This document shows, one piece after another, positions 36,961-48,231 of a stretch of 64,000 nt of DNA. The notes below the pieces were generated by a model that was not told the origin of the DNA, did no database searches, and saw only the letters and a list, made by a program, of their open reading frames with translations. Source of the stretch: Zoroaster sp. YZ-2022. Its lineage: Eukaryota > Echinodermata > Asteroidea > Forcipulatida > Zoroasteridae. How positions within the stretch are numbered: the stretch's first letter is position 1; every line of letters begins with the position of its first letter. The position numbers were made by a program, and so were the translations under genes. The DNA lies in NCBI GenBank assembly GCA_029582265.1, contig CM055823.1, positions 27,640,569-27,704,568 on the forward strand. The letters are read 5' to 3'.

Positions 36961-37179
36961 TAAAGGGACAGTATCGTCACAATCAGAGCAGACTTTCAAC
37001 AGGGCATGGAATCGGTGTCATTGTTTAAGATGAACACTACTAAAAATTACTGGCTCATTTATGCAGCAGCAACGGTAATATGACCTTATCATGTGAGGTT
37101 TTATTGTCAGTCACTGAGTTAATTTAAAACTGGCACTCTGATTCCATGCTCTGTTGATCGTGCCGATATTGTCCATTTA
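36961..37179. mobile_element. MITE family B copy
   Basis: Starts taaagggacagtatcgtcac and ends 'gtgccgatattgtccattta'. Internal arms are slightly decayed ('gaacactactaaaaattac'). Non-coding. Confidence 0.88.
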
Positions 37180-38509
37180 GTCTTCGTCATGAGAAATGAT
37201 TAAAAAAATTATTCACAACTGTTTTAAAAAGTCCATATTTCTTATTGCGTTTTCTCTGAAATGAAATAATTTAACAGGTTGGTTTCTAGTAATGATATTT
37301 CTTTGTGCCATCTTTTTTGATTCCCAATTGTTCAACTTTCTGCATGCATCCCTCGAACCCTTTGGCACTAACTTTGTGATGGTCTTGAGTTGTCTTCCTA
37401 AAGTCACGAAAAAAAATCAAAGCTACAGGGGACATGCACGTTCTTAAAATACCATACACTGTGGGCCGACAAAGTGGAAAGTTTGACCGTATTTTCTTGT
37501 AGTCTAAGCAACAGGTGTTCATTACAGAGTGTCCAACATAAAACAGCAGTCTACCCTCTGGCAGTGAAGATGTCAACATCTGATCATGTGGGGGATGGCA
37601 AATTGATATGTGCTTGAAAAATAAGACATTTAAGCTTGGCTACTTGCTGCAGTCCACACATAATTCTTCAAGTGCCGAACTGCAAAAATGTACATTTTTG
37701 CTGTGAGAGAATTGATGTTTACCAATTCCGGGCCATGCCGTGACCCAATTGTAACAAGAAAAGACAGGGCATCACACCCCCTCAGTGGGTGGTTATTTGT
37801 TGTGATCTTGATGGCTAATAACCCCATCAGGTCAATGAGAAGTCAGACCTATAATTACTCCCTCCCAGACCTATATTTACTCCCTCCCTCCAATCAGCTG
37901 GGATTTAATGATCTTACACTTAAGGCCCTTCAAAAAGTGTTATTTTCCGTCCCACTCACTGTCATATCTACATGTAGATACTTTCTTCAAACGATTTCTA
38001 TATTTTAGTTTATATATTTGGAGAATTTCAAACACTCTCAGAGAATAATTATATTCTCACAGGTTTGTTTTAATATTATAAATTGCCACAACTTTTTGAG
38101 TCAAATATGAATTTGTGTAAATTTAAATTCAATATGTTGGTCCCCCTAAAAAATCCATCAGTGAATCATTTTTTAAGCTGAGCTACACCAGAAGCCAAAA
38201 GCTTATTTTCATCTGGCCCCAGAGCACCTGGGATTTTGTTGTTTGGCATCTGCTCAGGGACCAAAGATCTTTTTTTGTTGGTATGTGGTCAAACATTTGG
38301 GGACTGACTACTTCAGTGGGCAAATTAATGGGCCATATCCTGCCAGACACAATCAGTCTGTTTTTGTTGTGGTGGACCCACAGTAGTTACAGCTCAGCTT
38401 GGCTCATCCAACCCCTCAGCAGTAGGGCTGTTTACTGTTGGCTTACTAAACAGTTCAGCAACTTAGTCATAAACCATGGATCCCTTTACATGTGGTCAAA
38501 CATGACTAA
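37180..38509. other. no confirmed gene; decayed minus-strand frames
   Basis: Minus-strand frames at 37827-37630 and 37579-37286 are in different frames and together might be a broken coding segment. I recognise no domain in either, so this is only a note. The rest is non-coding. Confidence 0.3.
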
Positions 38510-38873
38510 CCCTCCTACTGTTTGACCATTTGAAACCATTCAAAATTTCCACTTACCAAAATGCCCATTGGTTTTGTACACACATGGTGATACCATTTGA
38601 AAAGTGTTGGTAGCAAGCTTTACTACCATTCAAATCCATTCAAATGCACAGAGGGTCCATTGATTCACCACTTAGAAGTATCCAAACAAGGTTTTGTATT
38701 AGCTGTACCATTTGGAAAGATCCAAACAAGGTTTTGTATTAGCTGACCTACCATTCAAAACCATTTTGGGGAATCAATACTGTACACAGTTATTTCACCA
38801 TTCAAAACCACAAAAGCGAATGGTTTCAAATGGTGGATCAACTTGTATGAAAAAGGTACCAGAAGTAGGAGGG
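38510..38873. mobile_element. CCCTCCTA-ended element with CTAA flanks
   Basis: Begins ccctcctactg and ends agtaggaggg, flanked by CTAA on both sides (38506-38509 and 38874-38877). Interior is made of diverged 'accattcaaaaccatt' motifs in both orientations. The 4-bp direct repeat resembles the TTAA of piggyBac-type insertions with one base changed. Confidence 0.75.
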
Positions 38874-39304
38874 CTAAAGTGACAAAAACAAGCAAAATAC
38901 GTTTACAAAGGCTACAGACTACCATTGTAATCTAGTGGTTTAACCACTGGATACAGGCACACCAGTCTTGTAAATATGGTTCCATTGTTGCTAAGCATGT
39001 AATATTTGCTTACTGTGCATTCCTCATTTGATGGAGTTTTAACATTTCATAGGATGAGCACAGAAAGGCCATGCTTATAGGCTGGCAAAATACATTAAGA
39101 AAGAACCTGCTAGGTTCGAAACGTAAGGCCAATAACCATTTTTTTTGCATTCCTTAACGTTTTATATTTTGTTGAAATACAGCCATAATAATGTAACATT
39201 ACCACAGCTTTCTCTGGGCTTTTGTTTGTGGGCTTGGTGTTCAACCAAACCCCCTCCCTCTTGGTAATCCTTCAGGCCTCATTTAAAAAAAAGTTAATGT
39301 CTTC

Positions 39305-39690
39305 AGGGGTGTGATTTGACAAAAGTAAAAAAATCCTGAAAAATCGGTAGCAGGCCTGGGTCTCCCTTTGCTCTAGAGGACAAAGCCCCCTGAACCTCCT
39401 GTGGGTAGCAGGCCTGGGTCTCCCTTTGCTCTAGAGGACAAAGCCCCCTGAACCTCCTGTGGGTAGCAGGCCTGGGTCTCCCTTTGGTCTAGAGGACAAA
39501 GCCCCCTGAACCTCCTGGATGTTCAATTTTGGAGGATTTACATGTACAGACTCTCCACATTCCCACAAACAAGAAACTAGAGGTTTGGACACAATACAGA
39601 CTGCCTCTTTCTTTCCTTGGCGGCTACTTCTCTTCTTTCAAGAAACTTTTGTCAAAATCCTGAAATCAGGAAAAATCCTGATAAATCACA
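39305..39690 (-). repeat. interspersed repeat family F, inverted copy with 59-bp triplication
   Basis: The reverse complement of the 24360-24740 copy: 'gtgtgatttgacaaaagtaa', three units with 'tagaggacaaagccccctga', then 'acagactctccacat' and 'ctgaaatcaggaaaaatcct'. It lies just 120 bp before the first recognised exon. Confidence 0.87.
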
Positions 39691-39811
39691 GTCCATAATG
39701 TCTTAAAGTACTTCTTTTACTTGTCTTCAGAACTGCTCCTCCGATTTAAAAATTTAAAAAGAATTTAAAAATTTAAAAAGAAATCTCTTGTTTTGTTTTC
39801 TTTGCCAACAG

Positions 39812-40018
39812 GTGTTGTGGCAATATCCACCTCCTCCAATACAGTGTCATCACTTTCTTCATCCACCTTATCCTCGTCCTGTTCCAAAGGGAATGAGCAC
39901 AGTCGAGGGAAGGGCGGCCGGGGCTGCGAAATCAAAACCAACGGCTCACTGCAGGAGCTCAGTAAAGCGGTAGAGCAGAGCCTGTTGGCGACATGCGTAG
40001 GAAGTATCGCAGAATTAG
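39812..40018 (+). CDS. ABTB3: ABTB-family exon 1 (first visible)
   Basis: The acceptor is 'ttttctttgccaacag' and the donor is 'ttag' followed by gtgaga. The exon enters in phase with two bases of a split glycine codon and leaves with one base. It encodes a serine-rich stretch (VVAISTSSNTVSSLSSS), a lysine/glycine-rich part, then ELSKAVEQSLLATCVGSIAEL, which is the strongly conserved block of ABTB2/ABTB3 ahead of the ankyrin region. The serine-rich part is not conserved in vertebrates. Reading on past the donor stays open for 25 codons to TAA at 40093, but family comparison puts the splice at 40018. At least one upstream exon must exist. Confidence 0.92.
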
Positions 40019-40599
40019 GTGAGAACGGCGGAAGAGATTACAGGAAATTGTGGTCAGAACTTGGGATCATGTACCAACAGTTCTTGAATGTGTAAATATT
40101 TTCAGTCAAAGCTTGACGAGAATCACGTAGAAGGATTTTATTTCTTTATTTTTTGTGTGGGATATTTTGCATCAAACAATTTCTCATGTATACCAGTATT
40201 TTTTAAATAATGGGCCGTGCCATATTGTGGATTATAAATATATACACATTTCCAAGAAGGAAAAACAAAAACCGCAACATACGCAATGAGTAATAATTTT
40301 GCAATATGTGTGCACACTATGAGTGCATGGATTGTTCAGTCATGTTAAACAAAAGTGCACACGTCCGTATGTGGCATGTTGAAAAACCATTAATTAATAA
40401 ACCTGAGTTTATGGGAGTTTGCTTGCATCGTTGAATTTTATAGTCTTTTAGCCAAATTGCGTACTATTTTCTTTACAAGCTTCTATTTATTTGAACAGCC
40501 CCATACTCTTTTTTTCCCTCTGGTTCATAGATAATTATATTCAAGGACGGATCAAGGGGGAGGGGTCAAAGGGGGCCATGGCCCCCCCCTAAAAAAAAT

Positions 40600-40793
40600 G
40601 TTTTATCAGAAATTTGAACAGTGTTCTGCCCTTCAAAGAGGTTCTCAAGACCTATCTTTTCCTCAAATCATAGCTGGTTTGTCCCTCTTTCTTTTGTCTT
40701 CTTGGTCCCTTTTCCTTTCTTTGTTATAGCGCCTTGTGTCCTTTGGTAATAATTTGGTGCTCTATAAATCCAGTTATTATTATTATTATTCTA
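40600..40793 (+). mobile_element. LINE 3' end in intron 1
   Basis: Encodes VLPFKEVLKTYLFLKS, the C-terminal motif of a CR1/L2-type ORF2. It is followed by 'tatagcgccttgtgtccttt', 'ttggtgctctataaatccag' and a (TTA)n tail. A very short 5'-truncated insertion in the same strand as the gene. Confidence 0.78.
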
Positions 40794-40939
40794 AAACTTT
40801 TGTTTTAGATTCGCCGTTTGATTATATTCTCATTTGTTTTTAGTTTACTATTTTTCATTTCTATATTATTGAATCTTTTCTCAACTATACGTATAGAAAT
40901 AAATATGACATTGAATTGAATGAGACTTTTAGACACAAG

Positions 40940-41229
40940 CCCTCCTACACATGGAGGCCACTCCGATCCACTAAATTCTGTTCTTAAGCAACCTTCAGTA
41001 CATACATGTACAAGCCTGCTGTCCTTTCCAAGTAATCTTACAAAATCAACTGTGTGCCACCCAAGGCCACTGTAAATGTTTGAACATATTAGTATGGCCT
41101 GCAATGTATCGATGGGAGACAACTTTACCCTGCAATCTCAATGGTAACCATAGGAGGCCACTGGCAACAGCTAATGGCTTGGAGTGGCCTGAATGGGTTG
41201 TTTCAAAAATTGCACTGATTGTAGGAAGG
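40940..41229. mobile_element. CCCTCCTA-ended element, single-unit form, intron 1
   Basis: Starts ccctcctacacatggaggcc and ends attgtaggaagg. It matches 18719-19304 along its length, including 'tacatacatgtacaagcctg' and 'ggccactggcaacagctaat', but has only one copy of the internal unit that is tandemly repeated there. Confidence 0.8.
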
Positions 41230-41365
41230 TTAAAGTACAACAGATTACTAGTTCTTTTCCTATTGTTCTCAATATCATGTGCTTGCTCAGAACTATGTTA
41301 ACAATGGGAAAAGGAGTTGAATTGGAGTTGAATGGTTGAATTGAAATTAATTTGCCTCTGTCCAG

Positions 41366-41558
41366 GTGATCTGGTGTGCCGAGCGATGCACTACCAGCAA
41401 GGAAAGCGGAAGATCCCGAGCAACCTGAATGGCCGACAAAGCACGACGTGGTCACCCAGTGCTCTGCACACGCTGTTCTACTACATGCGATGTAGTCAAC
41501 TGGAGTATAGCGACAACCCTAATGTTGATCCACCAGTCATTCAACTCAACCCGGAAAG
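41366..41558 (+). CDS. ABTB3: ABTB-family exon 2
   Basis: Acceptor 'ttgcctctgtccag', donor 'ggaaag' followed by gtacgc. The exon completes a glycine codon shared with exon 1 and ends with two bases of an arginine codon (phase 2). It encodes DLVCRAMHYQQGKRKI, then TTWSPSALHTLFYYMRCSQ and NPNVDPPVIQLNPE (residues about 71-133). DLVxRAMHHxQ and ALxTLxYFxxCPQME are conserved blocks in vertebrate relatives, which makes the assignment secure. The frame joins exon 3 to give the family motif [13 protein letters not shown]. Confidence 0.95.
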
Positions 41559-41654
41559 GTACGCCTGGAGAAACTCTTTTTCCCCCCAAAAAAAATTGAA
41601 ATTTTAATTGACAGTTTTTTAATGTTAATTTGTTTACTGCCCAGCTTGTGTCAG

Positions 41655-42130
41655 TTAAAGGGACAATATCAATCAATATGGCATGAAATTGGAGTGCTAA
41701 TTTTAGAGTAACTCAGTGACTGAAAATAATATCCCACATAAGGTCATATTACCGTTGCTGCTGTGTAATTGAGCCAGTAATTTTCAGTCACTGTGTTCAT
41801 CTTAAACTAGGACACCGATTCCATGCCCTGTTGAAAGTCTGCTGTACAATACAATGAAGGCATTTATATAGCGTTCTTACACAAACGGTATCACAGCGCT
41901 TTACAGTGAGATGCAAGTACAATTTAAAAATACACAGTGCCTAAAATAAATGAGTCTTGAGAGATGTTTTAAATTGACTCAATGAAGAAGCATGACGGAT
42001 ACCAGATGGTAGCTCATTCCAAATGCTGGGTGCAGCAGTATAGAAACCCTTGTTAGCCGCAGTTAAATGTGTAGTTGGCTTTTTGAAGATCCGGGAATCA
42101 GAATTTGAACGGTGTGATACTGTCCTTAAA
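41655..42130. mobile_element. MITE family B interrupted by a LINE, intron 2
   Basis: Left end ttaaagggacaatatcaatc, family body through 'cctgttgaaagtctgct' to about 41842, then foreign DNA. The right end 'gtgatactgtcc' plus ttaaa resumes at about 42113. A further isolated end, 'cgtgacgatattgtccc', occurs at 42243-42259. Confidence 0.85.
41843..42112 (-). mobile_element. 5'-truncated LINE, same family as 30881
   Basis: The minus strand encodes RSNSDSRIFKKPTTHL, AAPSIWNELPSGIRHASSL and FKTSLKTHLF, then the 3' part 'ttatataaatgccttcattg' and a short tattgta tail. It is about 95% alike to the 30881-31494 copy by eye and also sits inside MITE family B. Confidence 0.87.
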
Positions 42131-42285
42131 ACATTTAAATTAATAACTGCCATGTCAAAAACATTAATTGTGCAAGTGTATGTATTGTATTGTAAGTACC
42201 TGTATTATGAACAAGTAACTTGACTGACTATGAACAAGTATCGTGACGATATTGTCCCGTTTATACCGAAGTTACCAACAAATGA

Positions 42286-42498
<213 letters not shown>

Positions 42499-42609
42499 TA
42501 AAAATATAACGACAGGGTTTTTCGCAGAAGAAACACAAAATACAGAACAAGTTTGTAGGCCCTCAGAAGCTTTTTTCATAATTTAAGAAGGAATTCATTT
42601 GTCAACGAA

Positions 42610-43294
42610 TTAGGCCGTTTGTTTTTTATTACTTGGATTACGGATTTGTAAGCTACAAAAAATGAGCGGGGATCGGGGAAAAAAAAAAAAAAAAAAAAAA
42701 GAAAATGATCGGGATTACGGAATTCCGAGCTCACGAAATCGGGCGGGGCGAAAAAAAAAAGAAAAAAAAAATACCGAAGGCACGCAGGCGGCTTCTAAAA
42801 CACGTACATTATACACAATTTATGTAGACAAAAGCAGAAAGTCACTGAATGAATGTCGCGAGTGTTTAGGCTTAACAAAATGTTCTGTTTCCGGTTTCTG
42901 ACCGACCCTAACTTTACGCCGCGACCCTAAACAAATTCGCACACAGACCATTTGTTGACACAGCAATCGATTGCATGAGTTTGGGCCGTGAGGTCAAGTC
43001 GCGCGATGCACGTACATGTAGTTGTTACTAAATGGCCAATGTATGCACTTGGGCAAATAGTATAGTCTATAAACGGACTCGCACTTTTGTACGTGAATGC
43101 ATAACATTGGTCTGGTTTCCATCATACATCGGCCGCGATTTTTTTCTCCGTTCACTGGCTCACGGTACGTGTACACATTTACTGTACATGTATTGTAGGG
43201 ATCTTGTTGTATTTGAAGAAAATGTGATCTAAAAGTATTGTTTTGTACACGATGGTGTTTTGTACGCGATCGGTGGCACTGTTGTAAGTGTTGT

Positions 43295-43335
<41 letters not shown>

Positions 43336-43437
43336 AAAATTTGATTTTTCGGGCGGGGATTTTTTTAATTTTTTTCAGAAACGCGATTTTTTCGAGCGGC
43401 GATTCCGTAATCCAAGTTATTAAAAAAACATGGCCTT
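42610..43437. mobile_element. inverted-repeat element (family J), intron 3
   Basis: Ends 'attacttggattacggattt' and the inverted 'gattccgtaatccaagttat' are followed by ggcctta/taggcc. Inside the left arm lies a poly-A run, inside the right arm a poly-T run of about 34 bases (43299-43332), both next to a gcgggg motif. The poly-A and poly-T runs could pair in a hairpin. Short lysine-rich and phenylalanine-rich frames here are artefacts. Confidence 0.75.
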
Positions 43438-43905
43438 AGTATAATAAAATTATTGTTTCAAATGAGCAAAGCAGAAAATACTGTAACTTGAGACTTCATT
43501 AGAAAAAAAGGTAGGAATATTTCTTTATGCCAAACCAAACATGATGGGTTTGTTTCAGTTTGATTTTATTTCTGTAAATCTCATTTTTATAATTTTCCAA
43601 AAAAAGAATGATTTCAAAGATTGCAGATGCTGATTTGAATGATATTTTTCTGTTAACGACACTATGTATCAACCCTAACTCCCTAGACAACAAAGGCAGT
43701 TGGAGGATTTTGAAGGATTTTTTATTGTTCAGTAACAATGCTTAGGGAGTTAGGGTTAATAACCTGAAATTACGTATAAAAACTGACATTGGTTGGTAGT
43801 GTAATGTATATCAAAAAAATTAAGCGTAATCGTAATTACCAATGTTGTACCTTCCCTTTACATTTACAAACAGATAAGTTATTTTTAAAATGTACACTAC
43901 GTAAT

Positions 43906-44314
43906 TAAACTTGGGCGTTAACACGATAATATAGAATATCGTGATAACTTTTTATTCGATTATGATATCGAGAACCTTCTTAAGTTATCAAGATATCGGA
44001 AAATCGCGATTAAAAAAATATGTCGCGATTAAAAACAAACGCCATTGTGAGTCAAGTCAGAAATTCCATGAAACAAAATTAGAACAGTCTTTTCAGCTTT
44101 TGGAAGTGAGAAACAAAAGCGAACTACTTCAGAAGTACATACATGCTCTGCAAATGAATTTGGGATTTATTGTGATGCTTGTAGAGGGGTATATACATGT
44201 ACCTGTAGTTATCGGCTCTAAAGCAATCATGCATGAGTGAAAAAATAATCGCGATATTAATCAAAAATCACGATATATGTTTTGGATGAAAAAAATCGAT
44301 ATTGCCCAAGCATA
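43906..44314. mobile_element. hAT-type MITE (family A), intron 3
   Basis: Ends taaacttgggcgttaacacg and 'gatattgcccaagcata', with the usual 'gctctaaagcaatcatgc' segment in the right half. The 8-bp duplication is no longer clear. The overlapping 99-residue frame is a shadow. Confidence 0.85.
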
Positions 44315-44345
44315 TAAGTTATAAATTGAGTAATATATGTAGCTT

Positions 44346-44466
44346 TGACTGTTTGCGGTGACACTGTGAAATTCTCAAATTAAGTAGTAATTAGTTCTGA
44401 ATAGAACTGGAGGTTACAACTCGACATTTCGATCAGTATGCTCTGATCGTCTTCAGGGGAAATAAT
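44346..44466. mobile_element. MITE family D, half copy, intron 3
   Basis: Contains 'gactgtttgcggtgacac', 'gttctgaatagaactggagg' and 'gatcagtatgctctgatcgt'. The opposite arm is absent. Confidence 0.72.
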
Positions 44467-45660
44467 AAATTGAATTCAGAGGTTTTTGCATATAAAGAAT
44501 GTTGTTTGGGATACACATTTCCATCTGTGACACTAAAGGCAAAGATTTTTTTCCGGAAAATGATAATTCACAAATTGAGAATAATATAAAGAAACGGCTG
44601 TTACTGGGAGCAGGCAGGGGGCCGGCAGGTGGTGATTTTTACAGTGCTATATCGCAACCGCTAGGTGTGATAAATAGCGGCATCTCCCAGTGTGCCTGCA
44701 GCTCGGGCCGTCCGTTGTCAGTACATCATCACCGCAAATAGAAATCACGCAAGAGCGAGTGTGGACAATGAGCAGATGAATGATTACGTCCAATCGGTCA
44801 TGTGCAGCAAGAAGCGGCTTTTTTTTTTTCCTTTTTGTGTTTTCCTTTTTGTGTTTTCAACACTTGCCGCACGTATGAATCACATGACTACTATAGAAAC
44901 ACTTACAAATGTTAACTATTCAAGATTACATTATTCAGCTTGGCACGTATTCTACGTGTTTGCAACACTGACTGTGTGTTGTTTTTTTCAAGACTGAAAC
45001 AATATATTTATTGTGTGTTAAAATTGTCACTATCTGCCAGCATGCTTTGATACTTTGAAGTTTACACAAACAAACAAGAGGTCGTTGGTTCAATTTTGCT
45101 TTATTCACACCAAATAATATATGCAGACCACTTTAGTAAACTGACATAAAAAGTACAAAAGCATGGTCAGTGTGGTTATAAGAATGATTTACCATATCCG
45201 GGTGGTCAAGGTCAGTTTGGCAGTAATTTTATCACTTGGCTTAAATTAATTACACAAATCCGGCTTGAGCAAGTGCGCTGTGGTACGTATTTGGAACAAA
45301 GTCAATACTGGCTGGTGGTTCACTTCAAATGCTTCATTCAGTACCAAACTACCAATAAAATCCATAAAAGTAATATCCCTCAGTGAGCAATTTGGGTTGT
45401 ACTGTATTAAAGCAAAATACACAACAAAAACACAATTCACAAAAAAAAAAATCCCAATTCGCCTTATTCACAATAAGGGAAGCCGTCTTTAACTAACCCC
45501 CCATATCCGCCGGATCCCGGCGGATAGTCTCCCACTTTTTAATGAGCTCATTATTTTCGGGTCAATGCACATAAGTGCAATACGTCAGACGAATATGCAT
45601 GAGTTCTACTCAGACAGGCTTCACAAAGGCACCAATTATCGACAGTGTAATCTGGGGATA
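44467..45660. other. intron 3 sequence, nothing recognised
   Basis: Non-coding, with a poly-T patch near 44820-44831. The 80-101 residue frames here lack known motifs and family comparison leaves no gap in the protein that they could fill. Confidence 0.55.
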
Positions 45661-45663
45661 ACT

Positions 45664-46070
45664 CGGGAAAAAACTCGGGACGGGAACAACTTACGGGGTA
45701 GGAAAATAAACAGGACTGAGAAATAACCCGGGACGGGAAAATAAACGGGACTGAGAAATAACCCAGGACAGGGAAATATTACTGGCAGGAAAATAAACGG
45801 GACTGAGAAATAACTCGGGACGGGAACAAATTACGGGGCAGGAAAATAAACAGGACTGAGAAATAACTCGGGACGGGAACAAATTACGGGGCAGGAAAAT
45901 AAACAGGACTGAAAAATAACCCGGGACTGGAAAATATTACTGGCAGGAAAATAAACGGGACCGAGAAATAACTCGGGACGGGAACAAATTACGGGGCAGG
46001 AAAATAAACAGGACTGAGAAATAACCCGGGACGGGGAAATATTACTGGCAGGAAAATAAACGGGACGGTC
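45664..46070. repeat. minisatellite, units about 52-54 bp and shorter, about eight copies
   Basis: Alternating units of 'cgggacgggaacaaattacg' and 'gggaaatattactggcagg', each followed by 'aaaataaacgggactgagaa'. It runs directly into a family H hAT fragment. Open minus-strand frames are repeat artefacts. Confidence 0.9.
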
Positions 46071-46071
46071 A

Positions 46072-46425
46072 TTACCCGGTTCCATTTTTCGGTTCCAATT
46101 ACCTGTAAACGACTTTTTAAAATTCAGACTTAACATTTGAGCGGTGCGAACAGAAATCTGTGACTCTTGAACAATGTAATGTTTAACACTTTTACAGACA
46201 ATTATCTTTAAATTCAAGAAATTGCACTCCAATAAAGAAAAGATCGATTTAAGTATGGTATCCTCTGTATTATAAAAGTCAATTTGTTACCATTTACAGT
46301 ACATGTATTTGTACACCACCGGAGGCATGTTTTCAACAAAAATGAAAACGGGTATCCGGGTATCCGAAGTTTCCTGATTTCGGGTATCCGGTTCCAAAAA
46401 TATCCGAAAATGCACAGCCCTATTA
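46072..46425. mobile_element. hAT-type element family H, truncated, intron 3
   Basis: Contains 'ccggttccatttttcggttc', 'aattacctgtaaacgacttt', the conserved middle 'ctgtgactcttgaacaatgt', and the complete right end 'aaatgcacagccctatta'. The left terminal sequence is replaced by the minisatellite. Confidence 0.75.
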
Positions 46426-46651
46426 CGTCAGCCCATAAGTGTGACAGATCCCTTGTCTGGCAAAATGGAAATTATAGGAGCAATTCGTCTTATTCATGAT
46501 AAATACAAAAGTGATGATGCTGTAATTCTCACAACCACACTCTGTAGCTTACATGCTGCATGCACCAGCGATATTGCCCAATAATCTGATAGTTCCAAAG
46601 AAAAGTTCTTTCCTGACATAAGGAATAAATAAATGGATGTATTTCCATTAA

Positions 46652-47020
46652 CCCTCCTATAGGTTTAACACTCAAAGACACTCAAAATGTGTATGTCTCT
46701 CTTAACCCATTGACTTTGTGCAGTGCACTCAAATACACTCAAAATTTGTATGTAACTCCCAACCCATTGACTTTGTGCAGTGCACTCAAATACACTCTAA
46801 ATTTGTATGTAACTCCCAACCCATTGACTTTGTGCAGTGCACTCAAATAAATGCAAGGTCATGTGGCTAGGAGGTAAAACTAAAACCACTCAACAGTACA
46901 TACACAGCTCTGTGACTCTGTGGTTTGACCTACTAATTGGCAATGCACCCAAAAATACTCGAGTGACTGTCTGTGAGTGCCGTGCTGACTGGGCCAAATT
47001 TCAGCATGGGCATAGGAGGG
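46652..47020. mobile_element. piggyBac-type element with minisatellite core, intron 3
   Basis: Begins ccctcctatagg and ends cataggaggg, flanked by exact TTAA on both sides (46648-46651 and 47021-47024). TIRs starting CCC together with TTAA flanks fit the piggyBac superfamily. The core holds three tandem units of about 57-60 bp with 'cccattgactttgtgcagtg'. Non-coding. Confidence 0.87.
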
Positions 47021-47333
47021 TTAATGTACTTAAAAATTAATGACATTTGAAAGCAAGATTGCCCCTTCAGACAGACAAAATTAGGCAGGTTACTATAATG
47101 AGCATGTACAGGTACACAACCTCTTGTAGTCTGGGAATAAGACTTAAGATGGCTAACTCATGAATCAGGTGAGTTTGCAACACAGAAGTTCTATTTGAAA
47201 TTAGCATGACATACATGTACACACACAAAAATAGAATTCTGATAAAAAAATATTCTGCTATTCAACATTTTTGATCAAAATCGGTCTCTCTTTTCATGCC
47301 ATTATACAACTGTATCAAATAGCATTTTCTTTT

Positions 47334-47490
47334 AAGTAAGACTAATTGCGGTGACACCATGTGAAATTCTCTACCGAGTAGTAATTAGTTCTGAAAAGAA
47401 CTGGAGGTTACAACTGAAGAGAGAATTTCACATGGTGTCACTGCAATTAGTCTTACTTAACCTCTTCACCATGCAAAGCTACAAGTTTTA
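47334..47490. mobile_element. MITE family D, full copy, intron 3
   Basis: Inverted arms 'taagtaagactaattgcggt' and 'actgcaattagtcttactta' around 'gttctgaaaagaactggagg', followed by the shared flank 'caccatgcaaagctacaag'. Confidence 0.85.
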
Positions 47491-47701
47491 CCCAGCATTT
47501 TCTTTTGCCTGTTTACAAAGTCTCACTGGGAATTTCCATCATGTCCTCACCATAAATATAAAACTAATCACGCCAGGGAAGACTTTGACAAATGTGTAAA
47601 TCAAAAGCTTACATCCACCCAGCCATGCAGTTGTAATTAGTACTTGCTACCTCTATGGCATGTTTATAACTCAGACTATTCCATTTTGTTTTAAAGGAAG
47701 G

Positions 47702-48199
47702 TAGGGCTGTGCGTTTTCGTATATTTTTGCAACTGGATACCCGAAATCAAGAAACTTCTGATTCCCAGATACCTGTTTTTATTTTCAATTTCAACAACAC
47801 TTTTTTATTAATAGCGCAATAATTAATGTGGACTTTCCCCGTTACAGTATCCCCTATATTAGCAGCTCATGGCACACACTCCCAGTGCAGGCATAAAGCA
47901 TGCACTAATCCAATAACTGCAAACAATAGGCAAACATTGTATCACACTGAATCAGTTGGAGGAAAGTGTGTGCAAACCGTCTGTAAAATACTATAAAGGC
48001 TTTATCTAGTGTAATCTCTTGACAAAATAAAATTGTTAAAGTGTAAATATTACATTATTCAAGAGCCACAGATTTCTGTTGGCACCGCTCAAATGTTAAG
48101 TCCGAATTTTAAAAAGTTGCTCACGGGTAATTGGAACCGAAAAATGGAAGCAAGTAATGACAGTTTCAGTCAGGTATCCGGGTACCCTGCACAGCCTTA
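47702..48199. mobile_element. hAT-type element (family H), full copy, intron 3
   Basis: Ends tagggctgtgc and gcacagcctta, with a perfect 8-bp target duplication aaggaagg (47694-47701 and 48200-48207). The 498-bp interior has no transposase. It ends only 32 bp before another hAT-type element. Confidence 0.92.
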
Positions 48200-48231
48200 A
48201 AGGAAGGCATGACATTTTTTTTGGTAACATA

